Below are positions 5,539 through 12,014 of a stretch of DNA of 12,014 nt, one piece after another. The notes beneath the pieces were generated by a model. That model made no database searches and was not told the DNA's origin. It was given only the letters and a program-made list of their open reading frames with translations. The stretch is from JBBQUN01 sp038212405 (GTDB lineage Bacteria > Actinomycetota > Acidimicrobiia > Acidimicrobiales > SZUA-35): the NCBI GenBank assembly GCA_038212405.1, contig JBBQUN010000139.1, positions 1 through 12,014 on the forward strand, read 5' to 3'. Made by a program: the position numbers and the translations under genes. Each line of letters begins with the position of its first letter. The first letter of the stretch is position 1.

Positions 5539-6537
5539 TCAATCGAGTCCGGCGAGCTCGCGCAGTGACACCGAAGGTCGAGGCCCGACGTGTGAGATCA
5601 CCTCGGCTGCAGCCAACGAACCGAGCTCACCAGCACGCTCGAGTCCGAGGCCGTGGGCGAGGCCGAACAGGACGCCGGCCGCGTATTGATCGCCGGCGCC
5701 AGTGGTGTCGATGACGGGAGCGATCTCGGCCGCTTCGATTTCGACGACCTCATCAGCGGTGACGAGCATCGACCCGCCCTTACCCAGGGTGATGCAGGCC
5801 AACTCCACATCGGCCCTGGCCGCTTCGACTCCTGCCCGCAGATCGGTGGTTTCATACATGACGGCCAGCTCATTGCGATTGGCGAAGAGGATGTCGACAT
5901 CGGACTTCACCAGCTCGCGGAACTCTTGATGATGACGTTCGACACAGAACGTGTCCGACAGTGTCAGTGCGGTCCGACGACCCGCGCCATGCGCGAGCTT
6001 GAGCGCCTTACGAATGGCGGCTTTGGCCGAGGCGACGTCCCACAGGTAGCCCTCACAGAACAGCAGCGAGCCCGAGGTGGCGGTGAGGTCAGTGACGTCG
6101 TCAGGTTGGAGCAACGACGAAATTCCGAGGTAGGTGTTCATGGTGCGCTGGGCGTCAGGAGTGACGAGGATCAGGCAGCGAGCGGTTGCCGGTCCGGTCG
6201 TTGCCGCGGGAACGTCGAACAGCACTCCCTCGGCTCGCATGTCGTGGGCGAACACCTTGCCGAGCTGATCATCGGCCACCTTGCCGATATACGCCGCGGT
6301 GCCACCGAAACTGGCAACACCGGCCATGGTGTTGGCCGCTGACCCGCCCGACGCCTCGATCCCTGGTCCCATCATGGCGTAGAGCTCGTTGGCTCGATCG
6401 TCGTCAATGAGCGTCATCGATCCTTTCACCAGGCCCTGGCCGCTGATGAAGGCGTCATCGGCGTGGCTGATGACATCGACGATGGCATTGCCGACGCCAA
6501 CGACGTCGACACTGGGGCTCGAGAGGGATTCGCTCAT
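5539..6537 (-). CDS. PfkB-family carbohydrate kinase, adenosine-kinase-like
   Basis: This 332-aa product has the full length of a ribokinase/PfkB enzyme, which transfers the ATP gamma-phosphate to a sugar or nucleoside hydroxyl in the cytoplasm. Seen: VVGVGNAIVDV at the N-terminus (12-22), the first PfkB signature GGSAANTMAGVASFGG (64-79), YIGKVADDQLGKVF (83-96), and the second signature DTTGAGDQYAAGVLFG (277-292), with Asp283 as catalytic base and the GAGD anion hole. The NAIVDV start and the middle segment TARCLILVTPDAQRTMNTYL are typical, from memory, of bacterial proteins annotated as adenosine kinase. Adenosine salvage to AMP is therefore the best guess, but another nucleoside or sugar is possible. 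I chose the ATG at 6537 because the homologous N-terminus begins there; GTGs at 6603 and 6600 would add about 20 unlikely residues. A TACGGT box (6577 to 6572) could be the -10. The gene is divergent from pepN and convergent with the surface-protein gene. Confidence 0.92.
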   Translation of the reverse strand: MSESLSSPSVDVVGVGNAIVDVISHADDAFISGQGLVKGSMTLIDDDRANELYAMMGPGIEASGGSAANTMAGVASFGGTAAYIGKVADDQLGKVFAHDMRAEGVLFDVPAATTGPATARCLILVTPDAQRTMNTYLGISSLLQPDDVTDLTATSGSLLFCEGYLWDVASAKAAIRKALKLAHGAGRRTALTLSDTFCVERHHQEFRELVKSDVDILFANRNELAVMYETTDLRAGVEAARADVELACITLGKGGSMLVTADEVVEIEAAEIAPVIDTTGAGDQYAAGVLFGLAHGLGLERAGELGSLAAAEVISHVGPRPSVSLRELAGLD

Positions 6538-6669
6538 CAGGACTCGCTTCGTTGCGGCGCGGAAGCCCCGAACCGTAGTCGCCTGGCCGCCCCGGCTCAC
6601 CACTTTCGTCGTGAGTCAAGTTCAATGCCGCGTCGGCAGATGAGCCCCCTTCCTCCCCCGAGCCAGCGG

Positions 6670-6675
6670 TAGCCT
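6670..6675 (+). promoter_or_regulatory. -10-like box of pepN
   Basis: TAGCCT fits TAnnnT and ends 8 bases before the ATG at 6684, leaving an untranslated leader of at most a base or two. There is no Shine-Dalgarno sequence. The context GGTAGCCT resembles GGTAGGGT before the EAL gene. The intergenic region 6538-6683 is shared with the divergent kinase gene; I see no clear operator in it. Confidence 0.45.
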
Positions 6676-6683
6676 TGCCAACG

Positions 6684-9245
6684 ATGTCGAACGCTGCTGA
6701 TACGAACGATCACCGTCTACCTGCGGGAGCCTCCCCCCGCCACTACACGATTCGGTTGGAGCCGAACTTGGCTGATGCCACCTTCACGGGGTTGGTGATC
6801 GTGACGGTCGATGTCGAAACGCCGAGCGACACGCTCACGATGAACGCGAACGAACTCGATATTCGAGCGGTACGCGTTCTCGGTGACGCAACGACCGAGG
6901 CGGCCTTCTCGCTCGACAGCAATGCCGAGCGTCTGGCCATCGACGGGCCTTTCGCTGCTGGAGAGCATCGCATCGAGATCGAATTCAGCGGCATTCTGAA
7001 CGATCAGCTCGTCGGCTTCTACCTGAGCCGCTTCGTCGATGCCGATGGCAACGACCAGCGCCTGGCCACCACCCAGTTCGAGGCAACGCACGCCCGGCAG
7101 GCCTTTCCATGTTGGGATGAGCCTGCTCACAAGGCCGTCTTCGAGATCGAGATCGTTGCCGACGCTGGACACGAAGTCGTTGCCAACACTCGAGAGGTCG
7201 CGGCCGAGCTACTCGAGACCGGACGCGTCCTGCACCGATTCGCACCGACGATCACGATGTCGACCTATCTCGTTGCTTTTGTCATCGGCCCGCTCGAATT
7301 CTCCGAGACCGTCGATGTCGACGGCGTTCCGTTGCGCGTCGTGCACGTACCGGGCAAGGGCGAGTTGACACCGTTCGCCTTGGAGTCGGGCGAGTTCGCT
7401 CTCCGCTACTTCTCTGACTACTTCGGACTCCCCTACCCGGGCGACAAATGTGATCTGGTTGCCATCCCCGACTTCGCCTTCGGCGCCATGGAGAACCTTG
7501 GCTGCATCACCTTCCGCGAGACGCTGCTGCTGATCGACCCCGAGAAGTCGACCCAGCCCGAGCTTCAGCGGGCGGCCGACGTGATTCATCACGAACTCGC
7601 CCACATGTGGTTCGGCGACTTGGTCACCATGAAGTGGTGGAACGGTTTGTGGCTGAACGAGGCGTTTGCGACCTTCATGGAAATGCGATGCACCGACGCG
7701 TTTCGGCCAGCCTGGCAACGTTGGGTCGACTTCGGATTGTCTCGATCAGCAGCGTTCGACACCGATGCGCTGGCGTCGACTCGGCCAATCGAGTTCGAGG
7801 TCAACAGCCCGGCCGATGCCGAAGGCATGTTCGACATCTTGACGTACGAGAAGGGTGCTGCGGTCGTCCGCATGCTCGAGCAGCACCTGGGGGAGGACCG
7901 TTTCCGTGCTGGCATCCGCCGCTACATGCAAGAGCATCAGTACGGCAACGCTGAAACCACCGACCTGTGGGATGCCATCGAGGCCGAATCGGGCGAGCCG
8001 GTCCGGCGTATCATGGACAGCTGGATCTTCCAGGGCGGATTCCCGCTCGTTTCGGTGACGCTGTCGACCGATCGGCGCCAAGCGATCTTCAGCCAGGATC
8101 GCTTCGGTTACGAGGGTGGCGACGATGCGCCAGAGCAGGAATGGGCGATTCCTTTCCGCTATCGCTGGAAGCCAGTCGGTGGCGTGCCCGTCACCGAACG
8201 GGTGCTGATCGAATCAGGATCGGTCACCGTTGATCTGGCGGCCGAGGCGGAGTGGGTCATCGGCAATGCCGAGGGGGCCAGTTTCGTGCGAACGGCCTAT
8301 GCCTCCGACGCCACCGAAGCGCTCGCCGAGTTCGCCCAAGAAATGATGCTGCCGGTCGAGCGATACGCACTCATCGACGATGCCTGGGCCACGGTGCTTG
8401 CCGGCCAGCTCTCGGCGAGCCAGTTCCTGTCCGTACTCGAACTCATGACCGCTGAATCTGACCGTTCCGTGTGGCAGCGGATCATCAGCGGCTTCGCCTC
8501 GATCGATCGGCTCGTCGACGGCGATGCCGGCGAACTCTTTGCCGAGAACGTCCACGACGCGATTGGGCCCGCCCTCGCCGGTCTCGGGCTCACGCCGCTA
8601 CCGGCCGATACTGATCGCGAAAAGCAGCTGCGGGCCGATCTGATCCGAGCGATGGGAACTCTCGCCCGCGACCTCGAGATACAGGAAGAAGCCAAACGCA
8701 CCATGTCGGTGCTCAAACGAGATCCCGACCTCGTCGACACCGCCATCGCCGCCGCAGCGGTCGACATCGTTGCCAGCATCGGCGACGAGGTTGACTTCGC
8801 CGACTTCCGCACGGCGATGGCCAAGGCCACGAACCCACAGGAAGAGGTGCGCTACCTCTACGCGCTCGCCGACTTCCCCGACGGCGATCTGCTTGCCGGT
8901 TTCGAGGCCGACATCCTGGCTGGCAAGGTCCGGTCACAGAACGTCGGTTTCTGGGTGCGACGAGGGTTGACCAATCGCCAGCTCGGCCGTGAGGTGTGGG
9001 TCTTCATGACCACGAACTGGGCTGAGCTGCTCGACATCTTGCCGTCCAACGCAGTGGTGCGCATGGTTGAGGGCGTCACGGCATTGACCTACCCCGAAGA
9101 TGTCGAGGCCGTTGCCGCCTTCTTCGAGGCCAACCCGATCTCGACCGGCGGCAAGACCCTCAGCCAGATCCTCGAGCGTCAGCGCGTCGGCGCCGCCCTG
9201 CGCGCTCGCGAGTCGGCTCGACTCCACGCCTTGCTGGCTCCGTGA
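6684..9245 (+). CDS. pepN: Aminopeptidase N (M1 family zinc metallopeptidase)
   Basis: This 853-aa product has the usual size of actinobacterial aminopeptidase N, which removes N-terminal residues from peptides, mostly in the cytoplasm; no signal peptide is present. Seen: the N-terminal beta-sandwich domain (about 15-200) with QFEATHARQAFPCWDEP (131-147), then the exopeptidase motif GAMEN (267-271). The zinc site is HELAH (303-307) with the third ligand Glu326 in WLNEAF, an exact HExxH-18-E spacing. Glu304 is the general base, and Tyr388 in ILTYEKGA is the transition-state Tyr. The C-terminal half (about 450-853) is helical and corresponds to an ERAP1-C-like domain that closes over the active site. 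All catalytic residues are intact. I chose the ATG at 6684 over the TTG at 6675 because of the promoter spacing. The gene probably shares a transcript with the following phosphoesterase, 58 bases downstream. Confidence 0.96.
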   Translation: MSNAADTNDHRLPAGASPRHYTIRLEPNLADATFTGLVIVTVDVETPSDTLTMNANELDIRAVRVLGDATTEAAFSLDSNAERLAIDGPFAAGEHRIEIEFSGILNDQLVGFYLSRFVDADGNDQRLATTQFEATHARQAFPCWDEPAHKAVFEIEIVADAGHEVVANTREVAAELLETGRVLHRFAPTITMSTYLVAFVIGPLEFSETVDVDGVPLRVVHVPGKGELTPFALESGEFALRYFSDYFGLPYPGDKCDLVAIPDFAFGAMENLGCITFRETLLLIDPEKSTQPELQRAADVIHHELAHMWFGDLVTMKWWNGLWLNEAFATFMEMRCTDAFRPAWQRWVDFGLSRSAAFDTDALASTRPIEFEVNSPADAEGMFDILTYEKGAAVVRMLEQHLGEDRFRAGIRRYMQEHQYGNAETTDLWDAIEAESGEPVRRIMDSWIFQGGFPLVSVTLSTDRRQAIFSQDRFGYEGGDDAPEQEWAIPFRYRWKPVGGVPVTERVLIESGSVTVDLAAEAEWVIGNAEGASFVRTAYASDATEALAEFAQEMMLPVERYALIDDAWATVLAGQLSASQFLSVLELMTAESDRSVWQRIISGFASIDRLVDGDAGELFAENVHDAIGPALAGLGLTPLPADTDREKQLRADLIRAMGTLARDLEIQEEAKRTMSVLKRDPDLVDTAIAAAAVDIVASIGDEVDFADFRTAMAKATNPQEEVRYLYALADFPDGDLLAGFEADILAGKVRSQNVGFWVRRGLTNRQLGREVWVFMTTNWAELLDILPSNAVVRMVEGVTALTYPEDVEAVAAFFEANPISTGGKTLSQILERQRVGAALRARESARLHALLAP

Positions 9246-9303
9246 CGGCATCAGCAGGCACCGCGCTTCCAACGACAGCGCCGACCGCCCGCCGATCGGC
9301 CCT

Positions 9304-10443
9304 GTGAATCGACTGCCGCCGTTTTGGCCTTCGCCGCTTCGGGTGTGGGCGGTCGATGCCTCGAGTATCCAGATCTGTTGGGGCGACCTGCCTGCTGGGC
9401 CGTTACGTGTCACCGCCGGTGATCATGAGCGCGCTCTCGAACACCCGGGGGGCCCGGGAGCGCTCACCGTCGATGCGCTCGACCCGTCGAGCTCCTACAC
9501 CGTGTTCGTCGACGCCGATGGACGACGCTCGAGCCTGACGGCGCGAACACTCACCCCACCACCGGGCGAGGTGCTCTCCCGCCTGGCAACGGTGTCTGAT
9601 CTCCACATCGGTGCTGGCCATTGGGGTTTCCTCCGCACGATGGTCGACCTCTCCGGGCACTCCGAACCAGCTGCCACCCGCTGTGCACGCGGCGCCATTG
9701 CCGAGGCCGTTGCCTGGGGCGCCGATCGACTGGTGATCAAGGGCGACGCCGCCCATCATCGCCGACCTGACCATTTCGCCAAACTGGGCGACCTGCTCGA
9801 CGATTTCCCCGACCTCCCCATGACCCTCATCCCGGGCAATCACGACGTCGATGGGACGACCGAAATGGACATCCCGGAGGTCGTAGGCCACCGTGCGCTG
9901 CCGATGACCAGGTCTGTCGCCATCGACGACATGCCCGGGCTGCGTGTGGTCTCGCTCGATACCGCGATCGAACGCCGCGGTATCGGCACGCTCCTGCCGC
10001 ATGGCGATGCGGCGATCGATGCGGTGAGCGAGGTATCGCACGGCGCTCTCGTCCTCTTGCATCATCAGATCCAACGCCACCGCTACCCGACCCACCACCC
10101 GGCCGGGATCGGCAAAGCCGAAGGGCTCGACTTCCTCCAGAGACTTGGGCGAGCAAATCCCAGCACCTGGGTGAGTTCGGGCCATACCCATCGCAATCGG
10201 GCCCGAACCGTCGGCCCGGTGCAACTCAGCGAAGTGGCGTCGACTCGCGATTGGCCTGGCGTGTGGGCTGGTTATGAGGTTCGAGAGGGCGGGATCACCC
10301 AGACAGTGCGTCGCGTCGAGTCCCATGACGCGGTCACCTGGCACGAGTATTCGCGTGGGGCCGTGTTCGGCGTTTGGTCGGTGTGGGCCCAGGGTGCGCT
10401 GTCCCAGCGGTCATTGGCGAAGCGGTGGGCCCGATCGACCTAG
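9304..10443 (+). CDS. Metallophosphoesterase with Fn3-like N-terminal domain
   Basis: This 379-aa product belongs to the calcineurin-like phosphoesterases, binuclear-metal enzymes that hydrolyse phosphomono- or diesters. Seen: an N-terminal beta-rich region (about 10-85, PLRVWAVDASSIQICWGDL...LDPSSSYTVFVDADG) with the look of a fibronectin-type-III domain. The five metal motifs follow: SDLHIG (Asp99, His101), KGDAAHH (Asp148), IPGNHDVD (178-181 GNHD), LLHHQ (His253/254) and SGHTHRNR (GHTH 293-296). The catalytic site looks complete. There is no signal peptide, so it is likely cytoplasmic. I set the start at GTG 9304 because the in-frame sequence upstream overlaps pepN and is Arg/Ser-rich shadow coding. 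The 58-base gap to pepN suggests one operon. The substrate is unknown; a cyclic nucleotide, a nucleotide or a phosphoprotein are all possible. It converges on the MocR gene. Confidence 0.88.
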   Translation: MNRLPPFWPSPLRVWAVDASSIQICWGDLPAGPLRVTAGDHERALEHPGGPGALTVDALDPSSSYTVFVDADGRRSSLTARTLTPPPGEVLSRLATVSDLHIGAGHWGFLRTMVDLSGHSEPAATRCARGAIAEAVAWGADRLVIKGDAAHHRRPDHFAKLGDLLDDFPDLPMTLIPGNHDVDGTTEMDIPEVVGHRALPMTRSVAIDDMPGLRVVSLDTAIERRGIGTLLPHGDAAIDAVSEVSHGALVLLHHQIQRHRYPTHHPAGIGKAEGLDFLQRLGRANPSTWVSSGHTHRNRARTVGPVQLSEVASTRDWPGVWAGYEVREGGITQTVRRVESHDAVTWHEYSRGAVFGVWSVWAQGALSQRSLAKRWARST

Positions 10444-10471
10444 GCAGCCAGCGTTGATGACGCCACCACGG

Positions 10472-10503
10472 CAGGGACACTTCGTATCGAATTCGGAGTC
10501 CTG
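10472..10503. terminator. Imperfect hairpin between convergent genes
   Basis: CTTCG (10480-10484) pairs with CGGAG (10494-10498) around a 9-base loop, and CAGGG (10472-10476) pairs with TCCTG (10499-10503) using a G-T pair, with a 3-base bulge on one side. It fills most of the 62-base gap between the phosphoesterase and MocR genes. There is no T-run on either side. It could act as a weak bidirectional terminator. Confidence 0.28.
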
Positions 10504-10505
10504 AG

Positions 10506-11957
10506 CTAGCGAACCTGGCCGTCGTTGGTGGTCGACAGGCTCGTCCATGCCCGCACGAGCCGGTCGATGCCTTCGACGATCTGCTGCTCCGGCCGGTCGA
10601 AGCACAGTCGAATATGGCGATCATGATCGTTGGTCACCGAAGCGGCGCTGCCCGTTGCGATGATCACACCTTCGCGAGCGGCCCGTTGAGCGAGCGCTTC
10701 GGCACAGGGTCGGTCGAGAGTGATCCACAGCGACAGTCCGCCCTCGGGTCGCAAAAGATGCCACTCAGGGCAGCGATCGCCGAGAAGACGGCAGACGAGA
10801 TCGGCTCGCCGGCCAAGTGAACGTTGCCGACTCTCGACGATCACGTCGAACTGCGCCAAGACCGCAGCAGAAATCACCTGCGAGGGGATGGAACTCCCGA
10901 GATCGTCGGTGAGCCGGGAACGCACCAGCCGGTCGACCAGGCCGGCCTCGGCCCGAAGCCAGCCGATTCGCAATCCACCCCATCCGAGTTTGGAGACCGA
11001 CCCAACCACGACCACCTCGCCCTGAGCGACCCGGGCTGCGAGAGGCAGGGGACGCTCACCATCGAACCGGAGTTCAGCGAGCACGAGGTCTTCGATCACC
11101 GTGACACCACTCCGGGTCACCACCTCGGCCAGCCGACGCAGCTGTCGCTCGTCCCCGCAGTGGCCCGTGGGATTGTGAACCAGTGTTTGGAGGTAGGCCA
11201 GGCGGGCGCCAGAGGATCGGGCGAGACTGGCGAACGCGTCGGGATCGATCCCGCCGGCACTGCGGGGAAGCGGCACGGCGCGAAGTCGTCGGGCAGCCAG
11301 AAGGTCGATCACGCCGGGGTACGTTGGCTCGTCGACGATGATGGCGTCACCGGGTTCGGTCAGCTCGCTGAACGCAAGGGCCAAGGCATGCTGGGCACCA
11401 TTGGTGATCAGGATTTGGTCTGACGTCGTTGCGAGACCGTCGGTGCTGAACCGGTCGGCAACGCTCTGTCTGAGTTCGGGCAAACCGGCCGGGGTGTAAC
11501 CGTGACGGGGACCAGACAGCAACAAGGCGTCAAGATCGATGTCGACCTGCGGAAGTGCTCGTGCATCGGCCGGGCTCGAGGCGGCCAAATCGATACTCCC
11601 ACCCCACTCCCCCAGCAGGCCCGGCAGTACGGTTGCCATCGGCGCACCAGGCGAGCGAGCCGGATCGAACGAACCGGCAACGACCGTGCCGCTACCGTGA
11701 CGAGCTTCGAGGTAGCTGGCCGCCTTCAGATCATTGAGTGCATGGGTGACCGTCGAGCGACTGACCCCCAACGCCCGGGCCATGGTCCGCTCAGCCGGCA
11801 GCAACGACCCCGGCCGGAGCAGCCCGGTCTCGATCGCTTGACGAATGGCACCTTCGAGCTTGCGAGGAAGCGACGCCCCTGGCCCCGCTGCCCAGTCACC
11901 AAGAGTCGACAGGAACGCTTTCGTGCCAAGGCGGACAGGCCGTTCGATACGAGTCAC
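10506..11957 (-). CDS. MocR-type transcriptional regulator (GntR HTH plus aminotransferase fold)
   Basis: This 483-aa product has the size and order of MocR regulators. Seen: a GntR-type winged helix at about 29-95 (LPRKLEGAIRQAIETGLLRPG...LLPAERTMARALGVSRSTVTHAL...GSGTVV), a linker, then a fold-type-I aminotransferase domain (about 120-475). That domain keeps NPTG (262-265), the PLP-contacting Asp290 in VIEDLV, the Schiff-base Lys323 in GSVSKLGWGGLRIGW, and Arg450 in HIRLCF for a substrate carboxylate. The DDxY-like element is EDLV, so the Tyr that usually contacts the PLP ring oxygen (Asp-Asp-Tyr in GabR) is Val292. Such proteins bind PLP and an amino compound or PLP itself to control transcription, often of a divergent gene. 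I prefer GTG 11957; TTG 11975 would overlap the operator. Regulation of vitamin B6, GABA or taurine genes is known in the family; which applies here cannot be seen. Confidence 0.9.
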   Translation of the reverse strand: MTRIERPVRLGTKAFLSTLGDWAAGPGASLPRKLEGAIRQAIETGLLRPGSLLPAERTMARALGVSRSTVTHALNDLKAASYLEARHGSGTVVAGSFDPARSPGAPMATVLPGLLGEWGGSIDLAASSPADARALPQVDIDLDALLLSGPRHGYTPAGLPELRQSVADRFSTDGLATTSDQILITNGAQHALALAFSELTEPGDAIIVDEPTYPGVIDLLAARRLRAVPLPRSAGGIDPDAFASLARSSGARLAYLQTLVHNPTGHCGDERQLRRLAEVVTRSGVTVIEDLVLAELRFDGERPLPLAARVAQGEVVVVGSVSKLGWGGLRIGWLRAEAGLVDRLVRSRLTDDLGSSIPSQVISAAVLAQFDVIVESRQRSLGRRADLVCRLLGDRCPEWHLLRPEGGLSLWITLDRPCAEALAQRAAREGVIIATGSAASVTNDHDRHIRLCFDRPEQQIVEGIDRLVRAWTSLSTTNDGQVR

Positions 11958-11960
11958 CCG

Positions 11961-12000
11961 GTCAGTCTGACCCAAAGTGGCCTAGACCACACAGGCCACT
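11961..12000 (-). promoter_or_regulatory. Operator-like palindromes upstream of the MocR gene
   Basis: Three GTGG[C/T]CT half-sites cluster here. One is on the plus strand (11977-11983) and two are on the minus strand (11990 to 11984 and 11999 to 11993), the latter in direct repeat 9 bases apart. The plus and first minus half-sites form a near-perfect 14-bp palindrome centred on CTAG (11977-11990). AGTGGCCT (11976-11983) and AGGCCACT (11993-12000) are a perfect 8-bp inverted repeat. A further palindrome, GTCAGTCTGAC, is at 11961-11971. The minus-strand TAGGCC (11984 to 11979) inside the operator could be the -10. This suits autoregulation by a GntR/MocR protein. Confidence 0.55.
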
Positions 12001-12014
12001 ACCTCATCCTCATC

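Noticed and set aside
9100..9303. 68-residue N-terminal extension of the phosphoesterase in the open frame
   Set aside because: It overlaps the pepN 3' end, is Ser/Arg/Pro-rich shadow coding, and the natural domain begins just after GTG 9304.
9403..10344. Open frame of 313 codons on the minus strand inside the phosphoesterase gene
   Set aside because: The plus strand carries all five metallophosphoesterase motifs; the antisense product is Gly/Arg/Ala-rich with no domain.
1..12014. Defence island, biosynthetic cluster or mobile element
   Set aside because: No transposase, integrase, nuclease, toxin-antitoxin, NRPS/PKS or phage gene was seen; gene content and base use are those of ordinary chromosome.

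Overview
The window reads as chromosomal DNA of a high-GC actinobacterium. Acidimicrobiia (Ilumatobacter-like) is my best guess from protein style and codon use, but I could not search to confirm it. Supporting signs are GC-rich codon use, frequent GTG starts, poor Shine-Dalgarno sites, actinobacterial TAnnnT-type -10 boxes abutting start codons, and an LPxTG sortase substrate, which implies a Gram-positive wall. I see no transposase, integrase, phage gene, CRISPR array, tRNA or rRNA.

Layout, left to right. (1) 1-1862, plus strand: the 3' end of a VOC/glyoxalase-fold gene, a coupled 198-aa protein of unknown function, a short gap holding a perfect 15-bp tandem repeat, and a crotonase-family gene. 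(2) 1957-3129, plus: an EAL-domain (cyclic-di-GMP phosphodiesterase-type) protein with an unrecognised N-terminal region and an insertion in its core. (3) 3297-5327, plus: a secreted, sortase-anchored surface protein with three SdrD-B-like modules and one DUF11-like module. (4) 5328-5538: a convergent junction with a 20-bp tandem repeat and two hairpins. (5) 5539-6537, minus: a PfkB/adenosine-kinase-like sugar kinase, divergent from (6) 6684-9245, plus: an M1 aminopeptidase N, followed closely by a metallophosphoesterase (9304-10443). (7) 10506-11957, minus: a MocR-type (GntR HTH plus aminotransferase fold) regulator with a palindromic operator-like element upstream, at the window's right edge.

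How the genes work together: there is no obvious single pathway. VOC and the unknown gene look translationally coupled. PepN and the phosphoesterase are probably co-transcribed. The EAL protein and the surface adhesin are adjacent and co-directional, a pairing that would suit c-di-GMP control of surface behaviour, but that is inference. The MocR regulator probably controls itself and a divergent gene beyond the right edge.

I did not find a clearly new system. The items most worth a second look are the three different tandem-repeat arrays at gene boundaries (two begin at a stop codon; one supplies -35-like hexamers), the atypical EAL protein, the leaderless-type promoter motif, and the MocR operator cluster.
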